Below, one piece after another: positions 25,076 to 34,132 of a DNA stretch of 37,459 nucleotides (the first letter of the stretch is position 1; each line of letters opens with the position of its first letter). A program made the position numbers and the translations under genes. Origin of the DNA: Microcoleaceae cyanobacterium MO_207.B10 (GTDB lineage: Bacteria; Cyanobacteriota; Cyanobacteriia; Cyanobacteriales; Microcoleaceae); assembly GCA_030064835.1 (NCBI GenBank), contig JASJEE010000059.1, positions 1 through 37,459 of the forward strand, written 5' to 3'. The notes under the pieces were generated by a model that was given only the letters and a program-made list of their open reading frames with translations, made no database searches and was not told the DNA's origin.

Positions 25076-25723
25076 ATGAGTTCTTTGACTACAGCTAAAA
25101 CAATTGGTTCAATTTATTGTGTAGGTCGTAATTATGCCGATCATGCAAAAGAGTTAAACAACCCTGTTCCGAAAGAACCAATAATTTTCACAAAATCTCC
25201 TGCGTGTATTGTACCATTTGAAGGAAAGATATTGTTACCTCTTAATTTAGGACGATGCGATTATGAAACAGAGATTGCAGTCCAACTTGGCAATGATTTG
25301 TATCAGGGGGATAGAAACCAGGTCTTAGAAGTAGTGAGTGATGTTGGTATTGCTCTAGATTTGACTCTTCGCGATAAACAAAATGAGTTGAGGGCTAAAA
25401 AGTATCCTTGGGACTTAGCTAAAAGTTTTGCCAATGCTTGTCCATTGTCAAAGTTGAGGAAAGTCGATCATGTCACAGAATTAGAAGAACTGGAAATCAG
25501 ACTGGAAGTAAACGGTGAGGTTCGTCAACAAGGATCTACCAAACAAATGTTATTTTCAATTCAAGACCTGCTTTGTTTCATTAGTCAGCAGATACCGCTA
25601 CGTTCAGGGGATATTATTTTAACTGGGACTCCAGCTAATGTTGGGCCTCTCAATAATAATGATTATTTGGTTGCTTTTCTCAATGGGGAAGTTATAGCAG
25701 AGGCTGAGATTATCAGAAAGTAA
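25076..25723 (+). CDS. Fumarylacetoacetate hydrolase-family protein (acylpyruvase/oxaloacetate decarboxylase type)
   Basis: A 215-residue protein of the single-domain FAH type, like YcgM/FAHD1. Signatures are IYCVGRNYADHAKEL, KSPACI, metal-binding Glu64 and Glu66 in DYETEIAVQLG, Asp95 in GIALDLTLRD, the QNELRAKKYPWDLAKSF segment, and LRSGDIILTGTPANVGP near the end. Such enzymes use Mg2+ or Mn2+ to hydrolyse acylpyruvates or decarboxylate oxaloacetate; the precise substrate is not given by sequence. It is monocistronic and not near an aromatic degradation pathway. Full length and intact. Confidence 0.88.
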   Translation: MSSLTTAKTIGSIYCVGRNYADHAKELNNPVPKEPIIFTKSPACIVPFEGKILLPLNLGRCDYETEIAVQLGNDLYQGDRNQVLEVVSDVGIALDLTLRDKQNELRAKKYPWDLAKSFANACPLSKLRKVDHVTELEELEIRLEVNGEVRQQGSTKQMLFSIQDLLCFISQQIPLRSGDIILTGTPANVGPLNNNDYLVAFLNGEVIAEAEIIRK

Positions 25724-25860
25724 CGGCAATAGTTATCCTTACAGTTCAACAAAATAATCGGGAAATTATACGCCACATTATAGCAGTGCTGCATAAGTCT
25801 TGTAGCTAACAAAAAACCGATAAGTTTCCAGCAAAAGTATTAAAATGATCGGCATTTATT

Positions 25861-26115
25861 ATGAACTTAGTAACAGTTTTAGGATTACTAGCAGGTAGTT
25901 TAACCACTATTTCATTTTTACCTCAAGTTATCAAAACTTGGCGCACTCGCTCCACAAAAGATATATCCTTAGAGATGTTTGCTATTTTCTGTTCTGGTGT
26001 ATTAATCTGGATAATTTATGGCATTCTGGTTAAAGATATACCAGTTATTTTTACTAATGTTGCTACTTTGACTTTAGCTTCACCGATTTTATTTTTTAAA
26101 ATTAAATATAAATAG
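25861..26115 (+). CDS. SemiSWEET (PQ-loop) sugar transporter
   Basis: An 84-residue membrane protein with three helices (about 3-22, 38-56, 60-80) and the PQ motif SFLPQVIKTWRTRSTKDIS in helix 1 and its following loop. This is the single triple-helix bundle of bacterial SemiSWEETs (MtN3/saliva family), which dimerise to move sugars across the membrane by facilitated diffusion. The substrate is unknown. It starts about 140 bp after the FAH-family gene. Confidence 0.92.
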   Translation: MNLVTVLGLLAGSLTTISFLPQVIKTWRTRSTKDISLEMFAIFCSGVLIWIIYGILVKDIPVIFTNVATLTLASPILFFKIKYK

Positions 26116-26169
26116 TCAAATAGACTTTTTAGACAGCAGATTTTATCTGATTTGAGCAACAGCTCTTAC

Positions 26170-26202
26170 AGACAGGATGCCTGTGTTACAAATGATAATT
26201 GG
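26170..26202 (+). repeat. Dispersed repeat R3, copy 1
   Basis: CAGGATGCCTGTGTTACAAATGATAA recurs with two substitutions as CAGGATGCCTATGCTACAAATGATAA at about 28471-28498. Both lie in intergenic DNA on the plus strand. Confidence 0.6.
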
Positions 26203-26220
26203 TTAAGATAATTCAATAAT

Positions 26221-26248
26221 GGATAATGGATAATGGATAATGGATAAT
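26221..26248. repeat. Heptamer tandem array (GGATAAT)x4
   Basis: Four perfect GGATAAT units abut the inverted copy of the dispersed palindromic repeat, as at copy A. Confidence 0.85.
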
Positions 26249-26345
26249 TGATAATTACCTCTCCCTAAAAGGAAGAGGATTGAATAAAAGGAAAATTTTT
26301 TTTGTTTCTCCTTTAAAGGAGAGGCTTTAAACCTTAATTATTCGG
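26249..26345 (-). repeat. Dispersed palindromic repeat, copy C (inverted, without the GC core)
   Basis: Its reverse complement aligns with the shell of copy A: AAAGCCTCTCCTTTAAAGGA at one end and TCAATCCTC...TTTTAGGGAGAGGTAATTATC at the other, but the GC-rich core is missing and replaced by about 30 AT-rich bases. It sits between the SemiSWEET gene and the six-repeat protein. Confidence 0.75.
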
Positions 26346-26383
26346 TAATGTTCGGTTATATTTAGTTAAAACAAAAATTTTCT

Positions 26384-27949
26384 ATGGATAAAGATGAATA
26401 TGAAATTCGGGTGCAACATTTTTCTATTCTCAAGTCTAAGTATCGCGCAAATAAATATAAAAATTCATCTCCTTTAAGTTTTCTATATCTCATACTTAGA
26501 AGAGTTGATTTTGGCACTTCAATTACAGAGGTAGAATTTCAATACTTAGAAGCACATCAACTTTTTGAAACTATCAAATTAATTAAGTTAGAGCTTAACT
26601 TAGAGCAGTACAAGAACGCTGAGGTTAAAAGATTAGAAAATGAGTTATTAGGTCTCAAAGAAAAATATAAAGTACCAAAAAATGTGGAATTTGATTTTTT
26701 GCATCCGCTACTTTTTAAACTTGATACTGAAAATATATTAACTGGTTCAGAAATTAAATTACTTGAAGATTATAATCTTAGGAAAACTTTAGCGATCGCT
26801 AGTAATATCACAGAATTTGCCAAATTAAAGATTAAATACTATGCCACTAAGTATGAAGATTTTTCCCAGGATACACCATTGTTATTTATCCTCAAAAAAC
26901 TCGACTTAAGAGAGAAATTAAGTGCGGAAGAATCTAATTGGTTATTGGAAAATGATTTCTTGGAAACTCTAGAAATTTATTCAAAGCAGGAGAAACAAAA
27001 AGAGGCTGAAGCTAAGTTTGCAAAACTGAAAGATAAGTATCAAGCTACTAAATATTCGGATAAATCTATCTCTAGTCCATTATTTTCAATATTGGAAAAA
27101 CTAGAGAAGGAAACTATTCTCGAACTATCGGAATTAAGTTGGTTAAAAGACAATCAGCTAACTGAGACATTTTCTATTGCGGAGAAACAAGAACAAAAAA
27201 GAGAATTTACTAAACTCAAGAAAAAATACAAAGTGACTGAATTTGAAGACTCGTCACCTGATAGTAATTTGTATAAAATTCTCCAAAAAAACGAGCAAGT
27301 TTGTCAATTAACAGAGGCAGATATTGATTGGTTAAAGTCATATAATTTGACTAAAATTATTAAAGTAGCTGAAGACAAATATTTGGAAAAAGATTGGATA
27401 AGACTCGAAGATAAATATGTAGCTAAAGACCGGGAATTAAAATTCGATCCCTTCTACAATATTCTTAGTAAACTAGATAAAGGAGAGCGATTAGACAAAT
27501 TAATGTTTACTCAGTTAACAACTGAGAATTTGCTAATTCCTGGTAGTAAGATTACAACTACTTATTATTGGATTGAGGCTAGTTTTTTTGAGAAAGAATT
27601 TAAAAGAACTAAAGATAAATGGCTAATTCCCAAAATTAGTAGTTACTGGCGTAAGGCAAATCTAGCATTAAAAGCATTAGAAATTACAAGTAAAAGTAAA
27701 GTCGATTTAGAGAAATTAAAAGATAAAGACCTTAAGGCTAGAATACTTGTAACTAGAGGCGCTGCTTTTAGAGATATTCACGACTTAAATGAAGCTCAAA
27801 ATTCTGCTTTACAAGCTCATAAAATTGATTCTAATAGTCATCATCGTTGTACTTTATTGGGGGCTATTTGTTATGGTTTAGGAAAATATGGAGATGAAGA
27901 TTATTGGTTTGAAGAGGCACGAAAAAGGGCGTTGCACAGTGACGAATGA
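26384..27949 (+). CDS. Unrecognised protein with six ~60-residue repeats and a C-terminal helical domain
   Basis: A 521-residue, Lys/Glu-rich soluble protein. Six repeats begin with L(K/E)xKY at residues 16, 91, 148, 215, 278 and 341. The consensus is LKxKYxxxKYxDxSxxSPLxxILxKLDxxxxLTxxExxWLxxNxLxETLxI. The remaining part (about 395-521) has no copies of the repeat; its end (LVTRGAAFRDIHDLNEAQNSALQA...) looks like tetratricopeptide helix pairs. No signal peptide or membrane segment. I recognise no catalytic motif. A protein-protein scaffold is inferred. A HIP1 site lies at 26792, so the gene has been resident for some time. Confidence 0.75.
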   Translation: MDKDEYEIRVQHFSILKSKYRANKYKNSSPLSFLYLILRRVDFGTSITEVEFQYLEAHQLFETIKLIKLELNLEQYKNAEVKRLENELLGLKEKYKVPKNVEFDFLHPLLFKLDTENILTGSEIKLLEDYNLRKTLAIASNITEFAKLKIKYYATKYEDFSQDTPLLFILKKLDLREKLSAEESNWLLENDFLETLEIYSKQEKQKEAEAKFAKLKDKYQATKYSDKSISSPLFSILEKLEKETILELSELSWLKDNQLTETFSIAEKQEQKREFTKLKKKYKVTEFEDSSPDSNLYKILQKNEQVCQLTEADIDWLKSYNLTKIIKVAEDKYLEKDWIRLEDKYVAKDRELKFDPFYNILSKLDKGERLDKLMFTQLTTENLLIPGSKITTTYYWIEASFFEKEFKRTKDKWLIPKISSYWRKANLALKALEITSKSKVDLEKLKDKDLKARILVTRGAAFRDIHDLNEAQNSALQAHKIDSNSHHRCTLLGAICYGLGKYGDEDYWFEEARKRALHSDE

Positions 27950-28057
27950 TTCTGGATTCTGGATGCCTGAATTTGGGATTAGGAAATTACTAAAATAATT
28001 AGTTAATGCTTTTTTTTAGTCAAAGTCTGAGCTGATTTTTTGCAGTATCATTCCATA

Positions 28058-28225
28058 ATGTGCAACTCCCGAAAAAGAGGAGCTAATCTAAAAGACATTG
28101 ATAAAGAAATTAAGCGATTAGTTAAAGAGACTAGCAACAAGAATAAGCGGAGAGAAATTATAGAATATCTACTAAAAAAAGATAAAAGGAAATATGCTTG
28201 GACTAGAAAATATCTAAAAAATTAA
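28058..28225 (+). CDS. Small basic hypothetical protein
   Basis: From the ATG at 28058, 55 residues, very rich in Lys and Arg (KEIKRLVKETSNKNKRREIIEYLLKKDKRKYAW). It follows the six-repeat protein by about 110 bp on the same strand. No Shine-Dalgarno is obvious; a TTG at 28040 would extend it by six residues. It could be a genuine small helical partner or the tail of a lost gene. Low confidence as an expressed gene. Confidence 0.4.
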   Translation: MCNSRKRGANLKDIDKEIKRLVKETSNKNKRREIIEYLLKKDKRKYAWTRKYLKN

Positions 28226-28470
28226 TTAATATAAGCTTAGGCGAGACAATTAATTAACAAAAAGTAGATGATGATTAATTGCTGGTTATAAAGGCTAGGG
28301 AATGATAGATATTTTTCTACAAAAGAGGTCTCCTGTTAACCTATCCGATAAAGGGCAGAATTATTCTCATAAATTTTGAGTATTTCCTAGTACAGCAATT
28401 ATTTTGAAAATTCTATAAAATTATGATTGAGTAATCATAATTTTTATTAAGGGTTAGGTAAAGCTATGGC

Positions 28471-28500
28471 AAGCAGGATGCCTATGCTACAAATGATAAA
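28471..28500 (+). repeat. Dispersed repeat R3, copy 2
   Basis: CAGGATGCCTATGCTACAAATGATAA, matching the block at 26170-26202. The rest of the 28226-28517 spacer has no visible gene. Confidence 0.6.
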
Positions 28501-28517
28501 CTTATAACTGTTTAAAT

Positions 28518-30149
28518 ATGTCTAATAATCTATTTAATACTGAAAAATTACTCTTCACTCCAGCTACTCCTGAATCTAATGCTATTCCAATTATTTTTGC
28601 TTTTCCTAATGAATATACTGTAGGAATAACAAGTCTTGGTTATCAGATTGTTTGGGCAACTTTGGCAATGCGTTCTGATTTACAAGTTAGTCGCTTATTT
28701 ACTGATATTAATGAATCTCTGCCACAAGAAGCAGAGTTATTTGGTTTTTCTCTTTCTTGGGAACTTGATTATGTCAATATTTTCAATATTTTAGAGTCTT
28801 TAGAAATTCCTATTAGAGCTAAAAATCGTTTGGGAAAAAATTATCCTATTGTATTTGGTGGCGGACCTGTTTTAACGGCTAACCCGGAACCTTTTGCTGA
28901 TTTTTTTGATGTGATTTTATTGGGAGATGGAGAAAATTTATTGGGAGATTTTATTGACGCTTATAAAGAAGTTAGAGGTGCGGAAAAACAAGTACAATTA
29001 AAACGTTTGGCTCAAGTGTCTGGGGTTTATATTCCTAGTCTTTATCAGGTAACTTATGAAAGTGCTGATGGTGCTATTAAATCTATTGAACCTATAGATA
29101 AAGATATTCCTGCTGTGGTGCAAAAACAAACTTATCGAGGTAATACTTTATCTGCTTCTACTGTGGTGACTGAAAAGGCAGCTTGGGAAAATATTTTTAT
29201 GGTAGAAGTGGTGAGAAGTTGCCCGGAAATGTGTCGTTTTTGTTTGGCAAGTTATCTGACTTTACCGTTTAGAACTGCTAGTTTAGAAGGGTCTCTTATT
29301 CCTGCTATTGAAAAGGGATTAACTGTGACAAAACGTTTGGGTTTATTGGGAGCTTCTGTTACTCAACATCCTGAATTTGAGAGTTTATTAGATTATTTAT
29401 CTCAGTCAAAATATGATGATATTCGGTTAAGTATTGCATCGGTAAGAACAAATACGGTGACGGAAAAATTGGCAAAAATTTTAAGTAATAGGGATACAAA
29501 GTCAATTACTATTGCTGTGGAAAGTGGCAGTTCTCGCCTCCGCCAAATTATCAATAAAAAGTTGGAAAATGAGGAAATTATTGAAGCTGCTATTAATGCT
29601 AAAGCGGGTGGTTTAAAGGCTATTAAATTTTATGGAATGGTAGGATTGCCGGGAGAGGAAGAGGAAGATTTAGATGCTACTTTGGAGATGATGTTTAATT
29701 TGAAAAAGGCTGTTCCTGGTTTAAGATTAAGTCTGGGTTGTAGCACTTTTGTACCGAAATCTCATACGCCTTTTCAATGGTTGGGAGTAAATTCTCAGTC
29801 AGAAAAAAGGTTGAAGTTTTTGGATAAAAAATTAAGGTCAAAGGGTATTGATTTTCGCCCAGAAAGTTATAAATGGTCTGTGATTCAATGTCTGATTTCT
29901 AGGGGAGATAGAAGAATATCTGCTTTGTTAGAATTAGTGAGAAATTATGGAGATTCTTTGGGTAGTTATAAGAGAGCTTTTAAGGATTTGCGTGGGAAGT
30001 TACCGGAGTTAGATTTTTATGTTTTTAATGATTGGGAATTAGAACAGGTTTTGCCTTGGCATCATATTCAAGGTCCTCTACCTCTTTCAACTTTAAAGAA
30101 GCATTTGACAGAGGCTAATAGTTACTTTCCAGATTATAAATATAAATAA
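28518..30149 (+). CDS. B12-binding-type radical SAM protein
   Basis: A 543-residue protein. Residues about 20-150 resemble the cobalamin-binding-like N-terminal domain of this superfamily (NEYTVGITSLGYQIVWATLA, FGFSLSWELDY, IVFGGGPVLTANPEP). The radical SAM cluster motif CPEMCRFC gives Cys235, Cys239 and Cys242. A later SIAVESGSSRLRQIINK and FYGMVGLPGEEEED belong to the partial TIM barrel. The DxHxG cobalamin motif is not evident, so B12 binding is uncertain. The reaction is unknown. The protein is full length and monocistronic. Confidence 0.85.
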   Translation: MSNNLFNTEKLLFTPATPESNAIPIIFAFPNEYTVGITSLGYQIVWATLAMRSDLQVSRLFTDINESLPQEAELFGFSLSWELDYVNIFNILESLEIPIRAKNRLGKNYPIVFGGGPVLTANPEPFADFFDVILLGDGENLLGDFIDAYKEVRGAEKQVQLKRLAQVSGVYIPSLYQVTYESADGAIKSIEPIDKDIPAVVQKQTYRGNTLSASTVVTEKAAWENIFMVEVVRSCPEMCRFCLASYLTLPFRTASLEGSLIPAIEKGLTVTKRLGLLGASVTQHPEFESLLDYLSQSKYDDIRLSIASVRTNTVTEKLAKILSNRDTKSITIAVESGSSRLRQIINKKLENEEIIEAAINAKAGGLKAIKFYGMVGLPGEEEEDLDATLEMMFNLKKAVPGLRLSLGCSTFVPKSHTPFQWLGVNSQSEKRLKFLDKKLRSKGIDFRPESYKWSVIQCLISRGDRRISALLELVRNYGDSLGSYKRAFKDLRGKLPELDFYVFNDWELEQVLPWHHIQGPLPLSTLKKHLTEANSYFPDYKYK

Positions 30150-30265
30150 ATTTAGCTAAGGGATAAGTAACTAAATTTCCTCTGTCATGCCCAATGAATC
30201 GTCACTTCTAAATCCTAAAATACTAATTCTACCTTCTACAAAAACAGTTATTCAAAAAACCCTAA

Positions 30266-31345
30266 TTAAAAGTTGGTAATTTGGTGAGAAATAGGTGTTA
30301 AAAGAAAACCATGCCGACAATCGTCTTTACTTCCCCATCCTACAATTTGCCCATTATCATTAATTGATTCTGCTTCTCTAAGAATCCAACCAGAAGCTGG
30401 ATCGACCAAATCATTCAGGTCTTGAATATTATTCAGCGTATCAGAAATAAAAGCTCGTTTCTCCCATTTTTTCTGATAGAAGTTGATTAGCTTGTCAGAA
30501 TATCCGACAATTAAACCAGAGTTATTAATACTATTAGCTTGACTGTCAAAAAATTGTAAATTCATATCACCAGAAATAGTACCCAGGTCTAATGCTTTAT
30601 TACCATCGTAGACAAAAGCTCGGTTACTATCTTCAGGTATTGCATGAAAACCGACTACATAACCATCACTGTTAATATCTGAACCTAAAAAACCTGGTAA
30701 TTCTTGAGTACCTTTGTCACTATTCCATGTAAATGCTGTTACAATCAAATCTGATGATATAGAATAGCCAACTACTTGACCATAGTTGTTAATTGCATAA
30801 GCGCTACTTTCTACCTCACCGGGAATGCCAATATTTTGCATACCCTTGGTACTATCCCAAATAAAAGCTGCTCTTTGACCATTAGATGTTATAGAAAGAC
30901 CCACTACTTGACCTAAATTATTAATACTATAAGCCTCAGTAGAAATCTCACCTTGGGTATTTAAACTTTGAATACCTTTAGTAGCATCCCAAATAAATGC
31001 TCTTTGTTGACCATTATTACAAACAGAATAGCCCACTACCTGACCATAATCATTGATACCGTAGGCGCAGCTAAAGTCACCACCTAGTGTGCCTATATCT
31101 TGCATACCTTGATTATTATCCCAGACAAAAGCCCGTTGTTCACCGTTTTTGTTAATTGAGTAGCCTACTATTTGACCATACTTATTAATATCTTTAGCCA
31201 AACTTAAAGATCCACCAAGGGTACCTAGATCGGTGACATGATACTTATAAGCAGCATTAACAGAATTAGATTTAGTGATATTAAAGCTGAGTAAGTCTGA
31301 TAATCTTACTGTAGTTGTTTGAGCTTGAGATTTGAATGAAGTCAT
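30266..31345 (-). CDS. HAF-repeat protein (probable extracellular beta-propeller)
   Basis: A 359-residue protein made of seven repeats of the type INxYGQVVGYSxxxNGQxRAFxWDxxKGMQDIGTLGG, the HAF extracellular repeat family (named for its HAF-like motif; the repeats probably form propeller blades). The N-terminal 35 residues are polar and show no standard signal peptide. The function of the family is unknown; it is common in cyanobacteria and proteobacteria. It is convergent with the radical SAM gene. Confidence 0.8.
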   Translation of the reverse strand: MTSFKSQAQTTTVRLSDLLSFNITKSNSVNAAYKYHVTDLGTLGGSLSLAKDINKYGQIVGYSINKNGEQRAFVWDNNQGMQDIGTLGGDFSCAYGINDYGQVVGYSVCNNGQQRAFIWDATKGIQSLNTQGEISTEAYSINNLGQVVGLSITSNGQRAAFIWDSTKGMQNIGIPGEVESSAYAINNYGQVVGYSISSDLIVTAFTWNSDKGTQELPGFLGSDINSDGYVVGFHAIPEDSNRAFVYDGNKALDLGTISGDMNLQFFDSQANSINNSGLIVGYSDKLINFYQKKWEKRAFISDTLNNIQDLNDLVDPASGWILREAESINDNGQIVGWGSKDDCRHGFLLTPISHQITNF

Positions 31346-32286
31346 AATAATTAACCAATGAATCCAGAATTTTGTTTATGTTTTCTTGAAATTAAGTTAT
31401 AAAACCTGAAAAAAGCAATAGATTAAGTTGAACTTCACCAAAAATCAGCTATTTGTCTTAGTATTAATTGAGTCATTTAATCAGCACCCGGTCTATTTTG
31501 TACTTGAAAAACATCATACATTATAAAAATTTTAATGACTAGATGATATTAGTATTTTTACTGAATCTTCATAAATTTAGGTTGATATAGGATTAGCTTT
31601 GCCAAATCTTCATATTAAAAAAAATTGATTGGTTATGAAAAACTAGCCTGTAAGTTATTTTCTGGAATCAGACTATGAGTATTGCTTAGTCATGGCAAAG
31701 CTTCAATTTTAGTTAGGAAAAAATTTACATGAATAAAAACGAGACTAATATGATTTAGTCTTTAAGGTGATGGCTTATTATCTAGCACAATATGTAAATA
31801 TGAGTATATCTGAAGAGGTGACTTTACCAAATCTTCATAATTAAGCAATTTTATGGAGGAAAATTATAATGATTCTGTAAAGTTAAGTAGGTTGACGTTA
31901 AAATTGGGCGTTATTCAGAAGGCAATAGGTAACAGATAAGACCAAATATTAAAAATTTTGCTATGTTTGATTGGGTGGGAAAGGTATAGCTGAAGTCAGA
32001 AGTTTTAATTCAGAAGTCATCAGTATAATATTAAATTCACTTGAATACTTACTATATAGATAGGGGAGTAGGAAGTGTGAAAAGATTAGGGTATGGGAGA
32101 TTAAATATTAAAGTATATAACAATCCGCGCATAGGTTGCGGGTAATTAAAAAGTAAATAAAAAAGTTAAAACTCCCACCTGTTACCTGTTCCCAGTTAAG
32201 TGTTCCCTAAAAAGCAGTAAGATTTTTGCCACGAATATGCGGAGGATTGCTATAGTAGTTTTTCAAAGTGTTTTAAAGATTAAAAA
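31346..32286. other. 940-bp gene-free stretch
   Basis: AT-rich with no convincing gene on either strand. A near-direct repeat CTTTGCCAAATCTTCATATTA (about 31598) and CTTTACCAAATCTTCATAATTA (about 31822) is spaced 225 bp apart. A degenerate heptamer array TCCCACC-TGTTACC-TGTTCCC lies at 32173-32193. A GGAGG lies just before a tiny ATG-ATT-CTG-TAA at 31869, which looks accidental. Confidence 0.4.
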
Positions 32287-32736
32287 ATGTTACATTTTCG
32301 GTATTCAACCCTAATTAATGCACCGATTGAAGTATTATGGGAATTTCACGAACGTTCCGATATTCTGCAAATACTGACCCCACCTTGGCAACCAGTTGAA
32401 ATTATTCGTCGCCAAGGTGGTCTAGAAGTGGGGGCAATATCAGAATTCCATATTTATCTTGGCCCTATTCCTGTAAAATGGGTAGCTGTACATACAGAGT
32501 ATGAAAAATATCGTTTGTTTACTGACGAACAAACAGAGGGGCCAATGGATAGTTGGACTCATCGTCATCAGTTTAGTGAGGAGAATGGTCAAACTAGGTT
32601 AACTGATGCGATCGCATTTTCTTTACCGGGAGAATGGTTGAGTGAATCTTTTTTAGGTTGGTGGGTAGACTCTCGACTAGAAGATATGTTTCGCTATCGC
32701 CACCAGGTAACTAAACGTGAATGTGAACAGAGTTAG
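32287..32736 (+). CDS. SRPBCC-family (START/cyclase-like) ligand-binding protein
   Basis: A 149-residue protein with the opening FRYSTLINAPIEVLWEFHERSDILQILTPPW, typical of SRPBCC domains (polyketide cyclase/START-like helix-grip fold), and the later SWTHRHQFSEENGQTRLTDAIAFSLPG and RLEDMFRYRHQ segments. Such proteins bind hydrophobic ligands; this subtype often accompanies a TIGR01777 epimerase, which is absent here. Cytosolic. A HIP1 site lies at 32608. Intact. Confidence 0.85.
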   Translation: MLHFRYSTLINAPIEVLWEFHERSDILQILTPPWQPVEIIRRQGGLEVGAISEFHIYLGPIPVKWVAVHTEYEKYRLFTDEQTEGPMDSWTHRHQFSEENGQTRLTDAIAFSLPGEWLSESFLGWWVDSRLEDMFRYRHQVTKRECEQS

Positions 32737-32768
32737 AGTTATGTATCTATTGTAAGTTATTCTGTAAA

Positions 32769-33431
32769 TTAATTAGTAGCAGGCTGCTGTTGGTTAGAGG
32801 TTGTGGAGGTATCTGCTTCTGATAGAGGTGAACGCACACACAAATAAACTAACGGACCTAAAAGTGGTATTAACGCTACCCAATACCACGGATATTTTTT
32901 CATTTCTCGCCGCTTCATATCATCTCCTAGTAAAGCAGGAAATACATGAATAAATCTAGAACTTTGCCACTGTTGAATAAAATTTTCCCAGTCTCCATCT
33001 TTTAAACCATATACTAATAATAAACTTGTTCCCACTGTTAACAAAATCCCGATAATTCGGGAATCTAATATTTTTAAAAGTCGGCTCTTTGTTCCTGAAA
33101 ATTATGGGTAAGGTTTACGAAGTCCGAGGTATGGCAAAATTGCAAATGCACCTACTCCAAATGATAATCTAGAAAATAACCAAGCTGGTATAGTTTGCCC
33201 CCTGCCATCAAAAAATAATAGGCAACCGTAAATCAACGGCCATATTCCCATAATATTTCCCATAATATTAAATATAGATATAATCAGAGGATTTATATTT
33301 TCCCATTGACCTGTTGAGAGATTTTTGATTAATTCTCAGGTATCTGGTTAAATGGGTGGTGCTAGTAGAAAAGCATAAGTAATCAACCCTATCCAAAGTA
33401 ACCAAAAAGCATTTTTTTTGAACATAGTCAT
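32769..33431 (-). pseudogene. Conserved cyanobacterial membrane protein gene inactivated by three nonsense codons
   Basis: One continuous frame of 220 codons begins MTMFKKNAFWLLWIGLITYA (ATG at 33431, or the ATG at 33425) and runs to KYPWYWVALIPLLGPLVYLC near the end. Three stops interrupt it: TAA at 33348-33350, TGA at 33336-33338 (APPI*PDT*ELIKNL) and TAA at 33102-33104 (KPYP*FSGTKSR). A 12-bp tandem duplication gives NIMGNIMGIWPL. Between the stops the sequence is well conserved and there is no frameshift. The 91-residue remnant beginning at 33044 is only its tail, starting at a TTG. I recognise a cyanobacterial/plastid family of several membrane helices but cannot name its function. Confidence 0.8.
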
Positions 33432-33680
33432 TTGTGAATAAAATATCTTCCTTGAGCAATCTTAAAACCAAAAGTATTCTATATTAGCTTGGTTGAATTT
33501 TGTCAATGTGTTAGGGCTTATTTCCCTTGTATTGCTTAAAATTTGATTTTCCAAGCAGCAATAAATATTCAGTTTTACTGATAAATTGCAAAACAAATTG
33601 TAGTTAAATTGGATAAATTGAATGGAGCAATATTTTTGTTTATTTGTGCAAAATTAGTAAGTTAATAAACCATCATTTTT

Positions 33681-34049
33681 TTACGGTAAAAATCGGTCTA
33701 AAGCAGACTTTAAAGCTTCTACTTCCACATCAATATCTCCATCTTGAGTTGCCCGTGAAATACAATCAGATAGGTGGCCATCTAAAACCATGCGAGCAAC
33801 TCGATCTAAAGCACCTCGAACAGCAGCAATTTGTACAAGTATATCAGGACAAGGACGGCTATCTTTAATCATTGTTTTAATACCCCTAACGTGACCCTCA
33901 ATTCTTGATAATCTATTGACAAGACGTTGTAGTGATTCTTCACTATGAACATGAGGATGAGCTGAGGGATGATGGTGATCTACAGATTTTGACTCTTGTT
34001 GTCCTTGAGTATATGGTAGTTGGCTTTTTTCTTGGTTAGAAATAATCAT
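33681..34049 (-). CDS. InrS/CsoR-family metal-sensing repressor
   Basis: A 122-residue all-helical DNA-binding repressor. The core has the CsoR Cys-His-Cys set: Cys67 (SRPCPD), His92 and Cys96 (DGHLSDC), with spacing 25 and 4 as in CsoR and in Synechocystis InrS. The N-terminal extension is His-rich (DHHHPSAHPHVH), and His35 falls where InrS has its N-terminal His ligand (32 residues before the Cys), so a nickel sensor is favoured over a copper sensor; this is inference. It is divergent from the htrA-like gene across 83 bp. No G-tract operator of the classical CsoR kind and no metal exporter gene were seen in the window. Confidence 0.88.
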   Translation of the reverse strand: MIISNQEKSQLPYTQGQQESKSVDHHHPSAHPHVHSEESLQRLVNRLSRIEGHVRGIKTMIKDSRPCPDILVQIAAVRGALDRVARMVLDGHLSDCISRATQDGDIDVEVEALKSALDRFLP

Positions 34050-34132
34050 TGATTTCTTTTTAGTGTAATATAGTATTGTTTTGGGTATTATAACACCAAA
34101 GTTACTTAATTAGTCAATGGAGTGTTAATGCT

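Noticed and set aside
31853-31939. 28-codon ORF and a GGAGG-ATG tetrapeptide in the 940-bp spacer
   Set aside because: No family resemblance and poor length; overlapping frames make chance likely.
33268-33471. 67-codon minus-strand ORF upstream of the membrane pseudogene tail
   Set aside because: It is in another frame from the conserved protein sequence that runs through the same DNA.
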